This document shows, one piece after another, positions 36,392 to 44,259 of a DNA stretch of 64,000 nt. Under the pieces are notes generated by a model. That model did no database searches. It saw only the letters and a program-made list of their open reading frames with translations, and was not told the origin of the DNA. The position numbers and the translations under genes were made by a program. Within the stretch, counting starts at the first letter, position 1. Every line of letters starts with the position of its first letter. The stretch comes from Hymenobacter sp. 5317J-9 (GTDB lineage Bacteria; Bacteroidota; Bacteroidia; Cytophagales; Hymenobacteraceae), in the NCBI RefSeq assembly GCF_022921075.1, contig NZ_CP095050.1, positions 2,232,001-2,296,000 of the forward strand. Direction: 5' to 3'.

Positions 36392-36554
36392 TTGGAGCGT
36401 TTATACTGCAAAATTCCAACGCTCAGCCAGCCAATGAAAGCAATACTACCATTTTTAATAGCGATTTAATCGCAGTTTAAGAGGGGTTTAATCTTAGGGC
36501 TTGCGCCGGCGGTGGGAGCGGGTAGCAGTGCCGCAGTGCCGGGGTATTTATGGC

Positions 36555-36562
36555 TAATTTTG
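36555..36562 (+). promoter_or_regulatory. Predicted -7 element before the TPR/periplasmic-binding gene
   Basis: TAATTTTG matches TAnnTTTG, 40 bases before the ATG at 36603. No TTG at the proper upstream spacing was seen. Confidence 0.4.
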
Positions 36563-36602
36563 CCCCGCTTTCCGTAGTAGCGGAAGTCTGTTTTTTGCTT
36601 CA

Positions 36603-38357
36603 ATGACCCCGTTCTCTTCGCTGCGACTTCCGCTTCGGTGGCTGGTGGCCGGTGTGCTGCTCGCCCAGCCCGCCCTGGCCCAGACGCCCGCCAAACCCAA
36701 GCCCCGGCCCGCGCCCGCCGCCCCGCCCGCCGCGGCCGACCCCGCCGCGCGCTACCGCAGCGGCAAAGCCCAGCTCGACCAGGGCAACTACGCCGCGGCC
36801 GTGGCCCTGCTGGAACCGCTGGCCCAGCCCGGTGCCCGCTTCGCCCGCGCCGCCGATGCCGCGTATCTCGGTGCCGTGGCGTACGCCCGCCTCAAGCAAT
36901 GGCCCGAAACCGAGCAGCTGCTCAACCTGCTGCGCACCGAGTACCCCGCGTACCCCAACCTACCCGATGCGCTGCTGCTGCAGGGCCAGGCCTCGTTTGA
37001 GCAGGAGGACTACGACACCGCCCTCAAAACCCTGGCGCTGCTGCCGGCCGACAAGTTTGTGCCCGAGCGCGAGGCCATGAAGGCCACCTACCTGCCCCGC
37101 ATCAAGGAGCGCAGCACCTGGCAGCGCAACCTGCGCCGCTACCCCGACGATGCCGCCCTGGCCCGCGCCTACGCCGATAACCTCGTTATCGGCGGCACCT
37201 TCACCGACGCCGACCGCCCGCAGCTCGACGCCCTGATAGCGCGCTTTAACCTCGACCGCACCCGCTACACGCCGCGGCCCCGCGCCGTGGTGGCCAAAAA
37301 AGCCAGCTACAACGTGGCCGTACTGCTGCCCTTCGAGCTGAGCGACCCCAGCTGGCAGACCATCCGCAAAAACCAGTTCGTGACCGACCTCTACGCCGGC
37401 CTGCGCCTGGCCCAGGACAGCCTGCAGCGGGCCGGTCACCCCATCCAGCTCTTCGCCTACGATACCGGCGCCGATACCCTGACGCTCAAGCAGGTATTGG
37501 CCCTGCCCGAGCTGGCCGGCATGGATTTGCTCATTGGGCCGGTGTATAAGTCGGGCGCCCGATTGCTGGCGCGCTACGCCCGCGAGCACCAGATTGTGTG
37601 CGTCAATCCGCTGTCGCAGGACGCTGATTTGGTGCTAAATAACCCCTGGCACTACCTGTTTTCGCCCAGCACGGCCACGCAGGGCCGGGTGGCGGCGCAG
37701 TTTGCGCTCAATGCCTTTGGGGCTGGGCGCCCGGGCGTGGTGCTGCACGAAGACAGCAAGGACGACGCCGCCTTCGCCAATTCCTACAAAGCCGCCTACG
37801 AAACCGACGGCGGCAAAATCGGCACTTTGCGCCGCTTCAATCCCGACGTGGACGAAAGCCTGAATGCCGCCTTCACCGGCCTCGACCTGGCCAACGCCAG
37901 TCACCTGACGGTGTATTCCGACAACCGCCGCGTGGGCCCCGCCGCCTTCAAGCAGTGGCAGCAGCTGCCCGCCGCCACGCGCCCGGCCCTGCTGTGCCCC
38001 GGCTCCTGGCTCGACAACGCCCGCCTCGACGTGTCGCAGCTGGCCGCGCCCGGCGTCTACATGCTGCAGCCCAAATACTACGACGAGCAGGGGGCCGGCT
38101 TCCGCCGGTTTCGGCAGCTGTACCTGCAGCGGCAGCATTTGCCGCCGTCGGTGTTTGCCAGCCAAGGTTTTGAGTTGATGCTGTATTTCGGCACGGCGCT
38201 GTTTCAGTACGGCCCGGCTTTCCAGGCCAACTTGGCCAACGCCGGCGTAACGCCTGGGGCAATCTTTGACGGCATGAACTACAGCAACGGCGCTCACGAT
38301 AACCAAGTGGTGCCCATCGTGAAGCTCAGCAACCTGGAGCTGCAGGTGCTGCGGTGA
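36603..38357 (+). CDS. Periplasmic-binding-protein-like protein with N-terminal TPR-like repeats (LpoA-like layout)
   Basis: A 584-residue secreted protein: signal peptide (LRWLVAGVLLAQPALAQ), a proline/alanine-rich linker, two or three TPR-like helical repeats (about 55-150, e.g. AQLDQGNYAAAVALLEPLAQ), then a type I periplasmic-binding fold from about 235 (YNVAVLLPFELSDPS; GMDLLIGPVYKSGARLL; GRPGVVLHEDSKDD). The TPR plus binding-protein order resembles LpoA, the outer-membrane activator of PBP1A, but no lipobox is present. Alternatively it is a solute sensor. Plus strand, upstream of hemL with a palindrome between. Confidence 0.65.
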   Translation: MTPFSSLRLPLRWLVAGVLLAQPALAQTPAKPKPRPAPAAPPAAADPAARYRSGKAQLDQGNYAAAVALLEPLAQPGARFARAADAAYLGAVAYARLKQWPETEQLLNLLRTEYPAYPNLPDALLLQGQASFEQEDYDTALKTLALLPADKFVPEREAMKATYLPRIKERSTWQRNLRRYPDDAALARAYADNLVIGGTFTDADRPQLDALIARFNLDRTRYTPRPRAVVAKKASYNVAVLLPFELSDPSWQTIRKNQFVTDLYAGLRLAQDSLQRAGHPIQLFAYDTGADTLTLKQVLALPELAGMDLLIGPVYKSGARLLARYAREHQIVCVNPLSQDADLVLNNPWHYLFSPSTATQGRVAAQFALNAFGAGRPGVVLHEDSKDDAAFANSYKAAYETDGGKIGTLRRFNPDVDESLNAAFTGLDLANASHLTVYSDNRRVGPAAFKQWQQLPAATRPALLCPGSWLDNARLDVSQLAAPGVYMLQPKYYDEQGAGFRRFRQLYLQRQHLPPSVFASQGFELMLYFGTALFQYGPAFQANLANAGVTPGAIFDGMNYSNGAHDNQVVPIVKLSNLELQVLR

Positions 38358-38487
38358 GTGAAGTATTGAGCTTTGAATGTTGAGGGTTGAGTTATGCAGT
38401 CGATTAGGGCTGTGTCCGGTCTTCGCCTTACATCAAAACTCTTGCTTCCAAACTCAACCCTCAACATTCAAAAACTCAACACTTCTT
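38357..38487. repeat. Intergenic word palindrome (TTGAGGGTTGAG type)
   Basis: Arms 38357-38393 and 38451-38487 are reverse complements over about 36 bases with a few mismatches, around a 57-base loop. Key words are TTGAATGTTGAGGGTTGAGT and its complement. It fills the entire spacer from the upstream stop to within three bases of the hemL ATG. Confidence 0.85.
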
Positions 38488-38490
38488 TAG

Positions 38491-39789
38491 ATGCTCAACC
38501 TCACCACTTCCGCTGCTCTTTTCGAACGTGCCAAAACCCTCATTCCCGGTGGGGTCAATTCGCCGGTGCGCGCTTTCCGGTCGGTGGGCGGCTCGCCGGT
38601 GTTCATGCAAAGCGCCCACGGCGCCTGGCTGACGGACGTGGACGGCAACCGTTACGTGGACTTCATCAACTCCTGGGGCCCCATGATTCTGGGTCACGCC
38701 CCGGCCGTTGTGCTCGATGCTGTGAAAGAGGCCCTGCCGCACTCGCTCAGTTTCGGCGCGCCCACCAACCGCGAGGTGGAAATGGCCGAACTCATTCGGC
38801 GGATGGTACCCAGCATCGAGAAAGTGCGCCTCGTGAACTCCGGCACCGAGGCCTGCATGTCGGCTATTCGGGCGGCGCGCGGCTACACGGGCCGCTCCAA
38901 AATCATCAAGTTTGAAGGCTGCTACCACGGCCACGGCGACGCTTTCCTCATTGCGGCCGGCAGCGGCGCCCTCACCGCCGGTGAGCCCGACTCGGCCGGC
39001 GTGACGCGCGGCGTGGCCCAGGATACCCTCACCGCGCCCTATAACGACCTGCCCGCCGTGCAGGCCCTCATCGATGCCAACCCCAGCGAAGTGGCCGCCC
39101 TCATTCTTGAGCCGGTGGTGGGCAACATGGGCCTCGTGGCCCCGGCCGAAGGCTTCCTGCAAGCCCTGCGTGCCCTGTGCACCGAGCACGGCATCGTCCT
39201 GATTTTTGATGAGGTGATGACCGGGTTCCGCTTGGCGCAGGGCGGCGCGCAGGAGCTCTACGGCATCAAGCCTGACATGACCACGCTGGGCAAAATCATC
39301 GGCGGCGGCCTGCCCGTGGGTGCCTACGGCGGCCGCGAAGACATCATGAACTGCGTGGCGCCCGCCGGCAAGGTGTACCAGGCCGGCACGCTCTCCGGCA
39401 ACCCCATGGCCACGGCCGCGGGCATGGCCCAGCTGCGCTACCTGCACGAGCACCCCGAGCTGTACACCGCCCTCGAAGCCAGCAGCGCCCGCCTCGCCGA
39501 CGGCACCCGCCAGATTGCCGCCGAACTGGGGCTAAACTATACCGTGAACCGCGTGGGCTCCATGTTCAGCTTGTTTTTCACTTCCGAGCCCGTCACCAAC
39601 CTCGACGACGCCAAGAAGTGCGACACGGCTGCATTCGGCCGCTATTTCCACGCCATGTTGGAGCGCGGCATCTACCTGGCGCCGTCGCAGTTCGAGGCCC
39701 TGTTCGTGTCCACGGCCATCACTGACGAGCTGGTGGAAATGTACCTGAAGGCCTGCCGCGAGTCGTTGATTGAGGCCCACGGTTTATAG
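38491..39789 (+). CDS. hemL: Glutamate-1-semialdehyde 2,1-aminomutase
   Basis: A 432-residue PLP enzyme that makes 5-aminolevulinate in the C5 heme pathway. Motifs: FERAKTLIPGGVNSPVRAF at the start, VNSGTEACMSAIRAAR for cofactor phosphate, FDEVMTGFRLAQGG with the PLP aspartate, and TTLGKIIGGGLPVGAYGG with Schiff-base K268. Full length. The other heme genes are not in this window. Confidence 0.96.
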   Translation: MLNLTTSAALFERAKTLIPGGVNSPVRAFRSVGGSPVFMQSAHGAWLTDVDGNRYVDFINSWGPMILGHAPAVVLDAVKEALPHSLSFGAPTNREVEMAELIRRMVPSIEKVRLVNSGTEACMSAIRAARGYTGRSKIIKFEGCYHGHGDAFLIAAGSGALTAGEPDSAGVTRGVAQDTLTAPYNDLPAVQALIDANPSEVAALILEPVVGNMGLVAPAEGFLQALRALCTEHGIVLIFDEVMTGFRLAQGGAQELYGIKPDMTTLGKIIGGGLPVGAYGGREDIMNCVAPAGKVYQAGTLSGNPMATAAGMAQLRYLHEHPELYTALEASSARLADGTRQIAAELGLNYTVNRVGSMFSLFFTSEPVTNLDDAKKCDTAAFGRYFHAMLERGIYLAPSQFEALFVSTAITDELVEMYLKACRESLIEAHGL

Positions 39790-39798
39790 GTTCCGCTT

Positions 39799-39883
39799 GT
39801 CATGCCGAACGTCGTGAGGCACCTTATCACGCCTGAACATTTCGTTTGGACGTGACAAGGTGCTTCACGACGTTCGGCATGAC
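39799..39883. repeat. Intergenic palindrome, GTCATgCCGA variant, copy 3
   Basis: Arms 39799-39831 and 39851-39883 (33 bases) pair with only a few mismatches around a 19-base loop. Left arm: GTCATGCCGAACGTCGTGAG then GCACCTTATCACG. Between hemL and the next plus-strand gene. Confidence 0.9.
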
Positions 39884-39932
39884 TGACGAAAACCTTGCGA
39901 AACCTTTTTTCACCTCGCGAAACCCTGCGCTT

Positions 39933-39940
39933 TACCTTTG
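39933..39940 (+). promoter_or_regulatory. Predicted -7 element, nearly leaderless start
   Basis: TACCTTTG followed by CCCC and the ATG at 39945, the same 4-base spacing as at guaA. A clear -33 TTG is not visible. Confidence 0.5.
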
Positions 39941-39944
39941 CCCC

Positions 39945-40841
39945 ATGGTGAAACAGCTTTTTATTGCTCTGCTGCTACTTATCGGGCCGCTGGCACAGGC
40001 CGAAACCCCGGCCCAGGCCAACAAGCGCCTTTTCGATAAAACCATCGACGAGCTGAATTTCCGGACCATGGAAACGGTGTACGACAAGTCGTTCACCCGG
40101 GGCAAGTTTCCGCTCACGCTGCGCACCGCGGCCGCCCGGCGGCAGTTCGACGGCTTCGGCACCAACGCGGCGCTCAAGCAGTTGTTTATGAACTACAACG
40201 GCGTGGCCGAGCGGTACAAAAACCGTTTCGGCAACGGCCCCATGACGCTGGCTGAGTTCGAGAAACAGCTTAAGTCGGTGCTGCTCGATAAGAACTTTGA
40301 GTTCTTCATCCACAACCTGCCGCGCGACGAGCGAGTGGCCCTCATTCGGGCCGAGCAGCGCCTCATTCAGCAGGCCAGCGCCCAGTTCAACGCCTCGGGC
40401 TCGGAAGAAATGGCGGCCGTGCCCCCCGCCGATGCCGACGCGCAGCCCGAAGCGCCCGTAGCGGCGCCCCTCACCACCCACGACGCCGACGGGCAGGAGT
40501 CCGTCCCCGTTACCTCCTCCGACGAAGCCCCGCTGAGCAGCGTGCCCGTGGGGGCGCCCGAAGCACCCGGCGCCGCCCCGCGCCATGACTGGGTCGACTA
40601 TTTCACGCTGCTGCTCAGCCTCGGCAGCTTCCTGACTTTGCTATACCTGACCACCAGCGTGCTACCGGGCATGAGCCGCCGCATCAACAACCTGGCGGCC
40701 GACCCCGAGCCGGAGCCCGAGCCCCGCAGCTTCGTGAGTCGCCTGCGCCCCACCCGGTCGACGGGCCTGCGCGAAGACAGCTACGAGGACGATGACGATT
40801 TCGAGCCTACCGAACCCGCCCGCCACCACGACGACGACTAG
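39945..40841 (+). CDS. Exported single-span protein with acidic C-terminus, function unknown
   Basis: A 298-residue protein with signal peptide (MVKQLFIALLLLIGPLAQA), a helical domain to about 150 (LFDKTIDELNFRTMETVYDK, RDERVALIRAEQRLIQQASA), an A/P/D/E-rich linker, one membrane helix at about 223-245 (YFTLLLSLGSFLTLLYLTTS) and an acidic cytosolic tail ending EDDDDFEPTEPARHHDDD. No family recognised. Start fixed by the signal peptide and the -7 box; the frame is open upstream through the palindrome. Followed after 41 bases by dcd. Confidence 0.7.
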   Translation: MVKQLFIALLLLIGPLAQAETPAQANKRLFDKTIDELNFRTMETVYDKSFTRGKFPLTLRTAAARRQFDGFGTNAALKQLFMNYNGVAERYKNRFGNGPMTLAEFEKQLKSVLLDKNFEFFIHNLPRDERVALIRAEQRLIQQASAQFNASGSEEMAAVPPADADAQPEAPVAAPLTTHDADGQESVPVTSSDEAPLSSVPVGAPEAPGAAPRHDWVDYFTLLLSLGSFLTLLYLTTSVLPGMSRRINNLAADPEPEPEPRSFVSRLRPTRSTGLREDSYEDDDDFEPTEPARHHDDD

Positions 40842-40882
40842 CGCCGCCCGGCCCCCTTTTCTGCATCCTGTTTCTTCCCCCC

Positions 40883-41419
40883 ATGATTTTAACCGACCAG
40901 CAAATCCTCGCGGAAATCGAAAAAGGCACCATTGTCATCGAGCCCTACGACCGTAGCTGCCTGGGTACCAACTCCTACGACGTGCACCTGGGCCCCTACC
41001 TCGCCACCTACCGCGACGAGGTGCTGGACGCGCGCCGCCACAACGAAATCGACACGTTTGAAATACCGGAAGAGGGCTTCGTGCTGCAGCCGGGCAAGCT
41101 TTACCTGGGCGTGACGCAGGAATATACCGAAACCCACGCCACCGTGCCCTTCCTCGAAGGCAAGAGCAGCGTAGGCCGCCTGGGCATCGACATTCACGCC
41201 ACCGCCGGCAAAGGCGACGTGGGCTTCTGCAACTACTGGACCCTGGAAATCAGCGTGTCGATGCCCGTGCGGGTGTACCGCCACATGCCCATCGGCCAGC
41301 TGATTTATTTCACCGTGCAGGGCGATGTCAACAACTATTATAACCGCAAGCAGAACGCGAAATACAACGAGCGCACCGACAAACCGGTGGAGTCGATGAT
41401 GTGGAAAAATAACTGGTAG
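40883..41419 (+). CDS. dcd: dCTP deaminase
   Basis: A 178-residue trimeric enzyme that converts dCTP to dUTP for thymidylate synthesis. Motifs: MILTDQQILAEIEKGTIVIE, LGTNSYDVHLGPYL, LEGKSSVGRLGIDIHATAG (catalytic E and S) and GFCNYWTLEIS. Length and N-terminus are typical. No metal is needed by this family. Probably co-transcribed with the gene before it. Confidence 0.95.
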   Translation: MILTDQQILAEIEKGTIVIEPYDRSCLGTNSYDVHLGPYLATYRDEVLDARRHNEIDTFEIPEEGFVLQPGKLYLGVTQEYTETHATVPFLEGKSSVGRLGIDIHATAGKGDVGFCNYWTLEISVSMPVRVYRHMPIGQLIYFTVQGDVNNYYNRKQNAKYNERTDKPVESMMWKNNW

Positions 41420-41550
41420 CATATTCGGCGGCTCCTATGTGTGCCGGCTGATTCCGAACCGTTCGGGCCTCCCTTGCGTTTAAATAAGCAACTGAGCCTC
41501 CTTCCCTCTGGCCCGGTCCTTGCGTAAGTGTGTACCAAAACCCTACGACG

Positions 41551-42099
41551 ATGACGACAAAATCAGCATTTGCTTCCCTGCTGCTGGCGCTGATGGCCGG
41601 CACCGCTTCTGCCCAGCAAGCTTCCCGCGCTACCACCGTGGAGCCCCAGGACAAAACCCAATCTTCGCCGCGCCTCAACCCGGTGCAGGTGCGGGCCGAC
41701 CGCCTGAGCAACCAGATGGTGCGCGACCTGCGCCTCAACAACTACCAGGCCGCCAAACTCCGCGCCGTGAATGCCGACAAAATCGCCAAGATGGCGGTCA
41801 TCGAGCGCAAAAACGCCGGCAACCCCAGCCTCATTGATGCCGAGTGCAACGGCGTGTGCAAGGAGCGCGACAAGGAACTGCAGGCTTTCCTGAGCAACGA
41901 CCAGTACAGCAGCTATTTCGGCTCGCGGGCCACGTACTACAAGTACGACAAGGACTATGCCGCTCAGTCGGCTAGCATCCTCCTCACCAACTCGGTGCAA
42001 AACCCGGCCCCGGCTCGTGCTAACGACGCCACCATTGCGCCCGCCAGCACCAAACCGGCCAGCCGTCCCGCGGGCAATCTGGGGCGCAATGCCCGGTAA
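41551..42099 (+). CDS. Secreted Spy/CpxP-like helical protein
   Basis: A 182-residue periplasmic protein with signal peptide MTTKSAFASLLLALMAGTASA. The middle resembles short LTxxQ-type helical proteins of the Spy/CpxP kind: MVRDLRLNNYQAAKLRAVNA, then CKERDKELQAFLSNDQYSSY, although the exact LTxxQ motif is not kept. Two cysteines lie close together (CNGVC), unusual for the group. A GTG at 41530 would add seven residues; the ATG at 41551 starts the signal peptide. A strong bidirectional terminator follows. Confidence 0.65.
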   Translation: MTTKSAFASLLLALMAGTASAQQASRATTVEPQDKTQSSPRLNPVQVRADRLSNQMVRDLRLNNYQAAKLRAVNADKIAKMAVIERKNAGNPSLIDAECNGVCKERDKELQAFLSNDQYSSYFGSRATYYKYDKDYAAQSASILLTNSVQNPAPARANDATIAPASTKPASRPAGNLGRNAR

Positions 42100-42116
42100 T
42101 AGCTTCCCTCATACAA

Positions 42117-42160
42117 CAGCAAAAAGCCCCGTTGGAATTTTCCAACGGGGCTTTTTGCTG
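42117..42160. terminator. Bidirectional intrinsic terminator
   Basis: A perfect 21-bp inverted repeat (42117-42137 with 42140-42160, loop TT) with A-run on the left and T-run on the right. Placed between the stops of two convergent genes, it can end transcription from both sides. Confidence 0.95.
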
Positions 42161-42182
42161 TACAGCGCTATGCTGAAAGGAC

Positions 42183-42518
42183 TTATTGGCCCTGTTCCTG
42201 CTTATCGAGGTACTCCGACAATTCCTTGCAGAGGGCACGCATCTTAGCCGCCATTTCCTTGTCGTCGGTGGCCGTCACGATGTTCTCGGCCATGGAGCCG
42301 ATGTTGTCGACCACGAAGCGCTTCATCTCGTCCACGGGCATGTCTTTGGTCCAGAGGTCGATTTTCATGGTGCCCACTTGCTCCCGGTCCCACAGCGCGA
42401 TGTTGATGGCCTTGGCAAAGTGAATATCCGGCCCGGCGTCAGTGGCCGACCAGCTGATTGCCTCGGGTACTTTATTATCATCCAGCGCAATGCTGAAACG
42501 GATTTCTGATTTTTTCAT
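42183..42518 (-). CDS. gldC: Gliding motility protein GldC
   Basis: A 111-residue cytosolic protein. KKSEIRFSIALDDNKVPEAI, SATDAGPDIHFAKAINIALW and LWTKDMPVDEMKRF match GldC, an accessory protein needed for efficient gliding in Flavobacterium. Its biochemical role is unknown. It follows dnaN on the same strand, with a palindrome between. Confidence 0.9.
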   Translation of the reverse strand: MKKSEIRFSIALDDNKVPEAISWSATDAGPDIHFAKAINIALWDREQVGTMKIDLWTKDMPVDEMKRFVVDNIGSMAENIVTATDDKEMAAKMRALCKELSEYLDKQEQGQ

Positions 42519-42532
42519 GTTTGGTAAAAATG

Positions 42533-42621
42533 TGTCATCCTGAGCAGAGCGAAGGACCTTACCCTTGCCGAACGATTGGCGTTCTGACTTGAGTAGGTCC
42601 TTCGCTGCGCTCAGGATGACA
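42533..42621. repeat. Intergenic palindrome, GTCATcCTGA family, copy 4
   Basis: Arms 42533-42561 and 42594-42621 (about 28 bases, few mismatches), 32-base loop. Left arm: TGTCATCCTGAGCAGAGCGA then AGGACCTTA. Between dnaN and gldC. Confidence 0.9.
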
Positions 42622-42637
42622 GTTTTGAGGGCAAGAT

Positions 42638-43762
42638 TTAAACGTAGTTGTTCAGCATCACCGGCATTACCAGCATCAGGATGCTTTCGTTGTCGTCGGG
42701 GGTGGTGGGCATGAGCAGGCCGGCGCGGTTGGGCGTGCTCAGTTCCAGGGTGATTTCCTCGGAGTCGATGTTCGACAGCATTTCGAGCAGGAAGCGGGCG
42801 TTGAAGCCGATTTCCATGTCCTCGCCGTCGTACTGGCAGGTGAGGGTTTCCTTGGCTTCGTTGCTGAAGTCGAGGTCTTCGGCCGACACCACCAACTCCG
42901 AGCCGGCCAGGCGCAGGCGTACCTGGTGGGTGGTCTTGTTGGAGTAGATGCTGATGCGACGCACCGAATTCAACAATTCCGAACGGTTGATGATGAGCTT
43001 GTTGGGGTTGCTCACCGGAATCACGTTCTCGTAGTCCGGGTACCGCTCGTCAATCAACCGGCACACGAGGCGCATCTGGTTGAAGGAGAAAAAGGCGTTA
43101 CTCTGGTTGAACTCCATCTTCACCGGCGTGGCCTCCGAAGGCAGCGTGCCTTTCAGCAGGTTGAAGGCTTTGCGCGGGATGATGAGGTTGGCGGTTTGGC
43201 CGGCGCCTACGTCCTGGCGGCGGTAGCGCAGCAGGCGGTGCCCGTCGGTGGCTACGAAGGTCACCTGCGAATCGGCTAGCTGCACCAGAATACCGGTCAT
43301 GGCCGGGCGCAGCTCGTCGGTGCTCACCGCGAAGATGGTTTTGTTGATGGCGCGGGCCAGCGACGACGACGGCATCTCAATCGGGGCCGAGCCCTTCACC
43401 ACCGGCACGCGGGGGAAGTCGGCTGCATTCTCGCCGGCCAGCTTGTAGCGGCCGTTGGCCGAGCTGATTTCGATGGTGTAGGTTTCCTCGTCCAGCGTGA
43501 AGGTCACGGGCTGGTCGGGCAGGTTCTTAAGGGTGTCGAGCAGGATGCGGGCGGGCGCGGCAATGCGGCCGGTATCGCGGGCCTCCACGGGCAGCTCGGT
43601 TATCATGCTCGTCTCCAGGTCGGAGGCCGTGATGGTGAGCTTACCGGCCTCAATCTCAAAGAGAAAGTTCTCCAGAATGGGCACCACGGGGTTGTTCGTG
43701 ACCACGCCGTTGATGCTTTGCAGCTGCTTGAGCAGCGCGGAGGAGGATACGATGAATTTCAT
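42638..43762 (-). CDS. dnaN: DNA polymerase III beta subunit (sliding clamp)
   Basis: A 374-residue clamp of three repeated domains: N-terminal MKFIVSSSALLKQLQSINGV, DLETSMITELPV in domain I, KTIFAVSTDELRPAMTGILV in domain II, FNARFLLEMLSNID in domain III and the C-terminal LVMPVMLNNYV. It encircles DNA and tethers the polymerase. Full length. A -7 box lies 33 bases upstream. It is not next to dnaA here. Confidence 0.96.
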   Translation of the reverse strand: MKFIVSSSALLKQLQSINGVVTNNPVVPILENFLFEIEAGKLTITASDLETSMITELPVEARDTGRIAAPARILLDTLKNLPDQPVTFTLDEETYTIEISSANGRYKLAGENAADFPRVPVVKGSAPIEMPSSSLARAINKTIFAVSTDELRPAMTGILVQLADSQVTFVATDGHRLLRYRRQDVGAGQTANLIIPRKAFNLLKGTLPSEATPVKMEFNQSNAFFSFNQMRLVCRLIDERYPDYENVIPVSNPNKLIINRSELLNSVRRISIYSNKTTHQVRLRLAGSELVVSAEDLDFSNEAKETLTCQYDGEDMEIGFNARFLLEMLSNIDSEEITLELSTPNRAGLLMPTTPDDNESILMLVMPVMLNNYV

Positions 43763-43794
43763 GATGCGAGGCTAGGGCTGGGATTAAGGGAGGG

Positions 43795-43802
43795 CAAAGA
43801 TA
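43795..43802 (-). promoter_or_regulatory. Predicted -7 element of dnaN
   Basis: CAAAGATA on the plus strand reads TATCTTTG on the minus strand, 32 bases before the dnaN ATG. No clear TTG at -33. Confidence 0.5.
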
Positions 43803-43901
43803 GGGGGTGGGGTTGGGCTTTGGAAAGGGGATTTAGCGTTTACGCAAATGACCTATATGGAATGGCTACTCGGCTTTGTTAGTTAAGATGTTTAGCCAAA
43901 C

Positions 43902-44234
43902 TCACTCGCTTATAAAGCGCCTACTGCCTCTCGCTGGACCGAGTTCATCCAACGCAATTCCCAGTCTTTGCTTAAGAAAATCTTCTACTTCAAGCAAAGT
44001 CGATAAGTGATGAAGTTCTTCGACATCATACTCTTCTAAAGCACTCGATTTAACTGGCGGTTCGTGTATCTCTTCAATGGAAATACAAAAACGGCTGTCT
44101 TTTAGGATGACGGCTACAGTTCCGAATACGTTCGTATTGGATAGGTCTTGTAACTGATGCGTATAGTGCTTACGTTGTTCTTTCCCCTTTAGTAGCGCAC
44201 TAATAACCAGTTCTTTTTGTGAATGTTTTTTCAC
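43902..44234 (-). CDS. Hypothetical 110-residue protein in an AT-richer patch
   Basis: A small soluble protein (MKKHSQKELVISALLKGKEQ ... EVEDFLKQRLGIALDELG), mixed strand and helix, no recognised family. Base composition from about 43840 to 44240 is clearly lower in GC than the flanks, with codons such as AAA, TTT and TCT favoured, suggesting acquisition from elsewhere. It lies 25 bases upstream of nothing related: the next gene on the strand is gldG, whose end is 44260. Confidence 0.55.
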   Translation of the reverse strand: MKKHSQKELVISALLKGKEQRKHYTHQLQDLSNTNVFGTVAVILKDSRFCISIEEIHEPPVKSSALEEYDVEELHHLSTLLEVEDFLKQRLGIALDELGPARGSRRFISE

Positions 44235-44259
44235 ATTCGTAGCCGATTATTCTTGGCTG

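Noticed and set aside
39846..39944. Extension of the gene at 39945 through the palindrome
   Set aside because: A signal peptide begins at the ATG at 39945 and a -7 box lies immediately upstream, so the extension would precede transcription.
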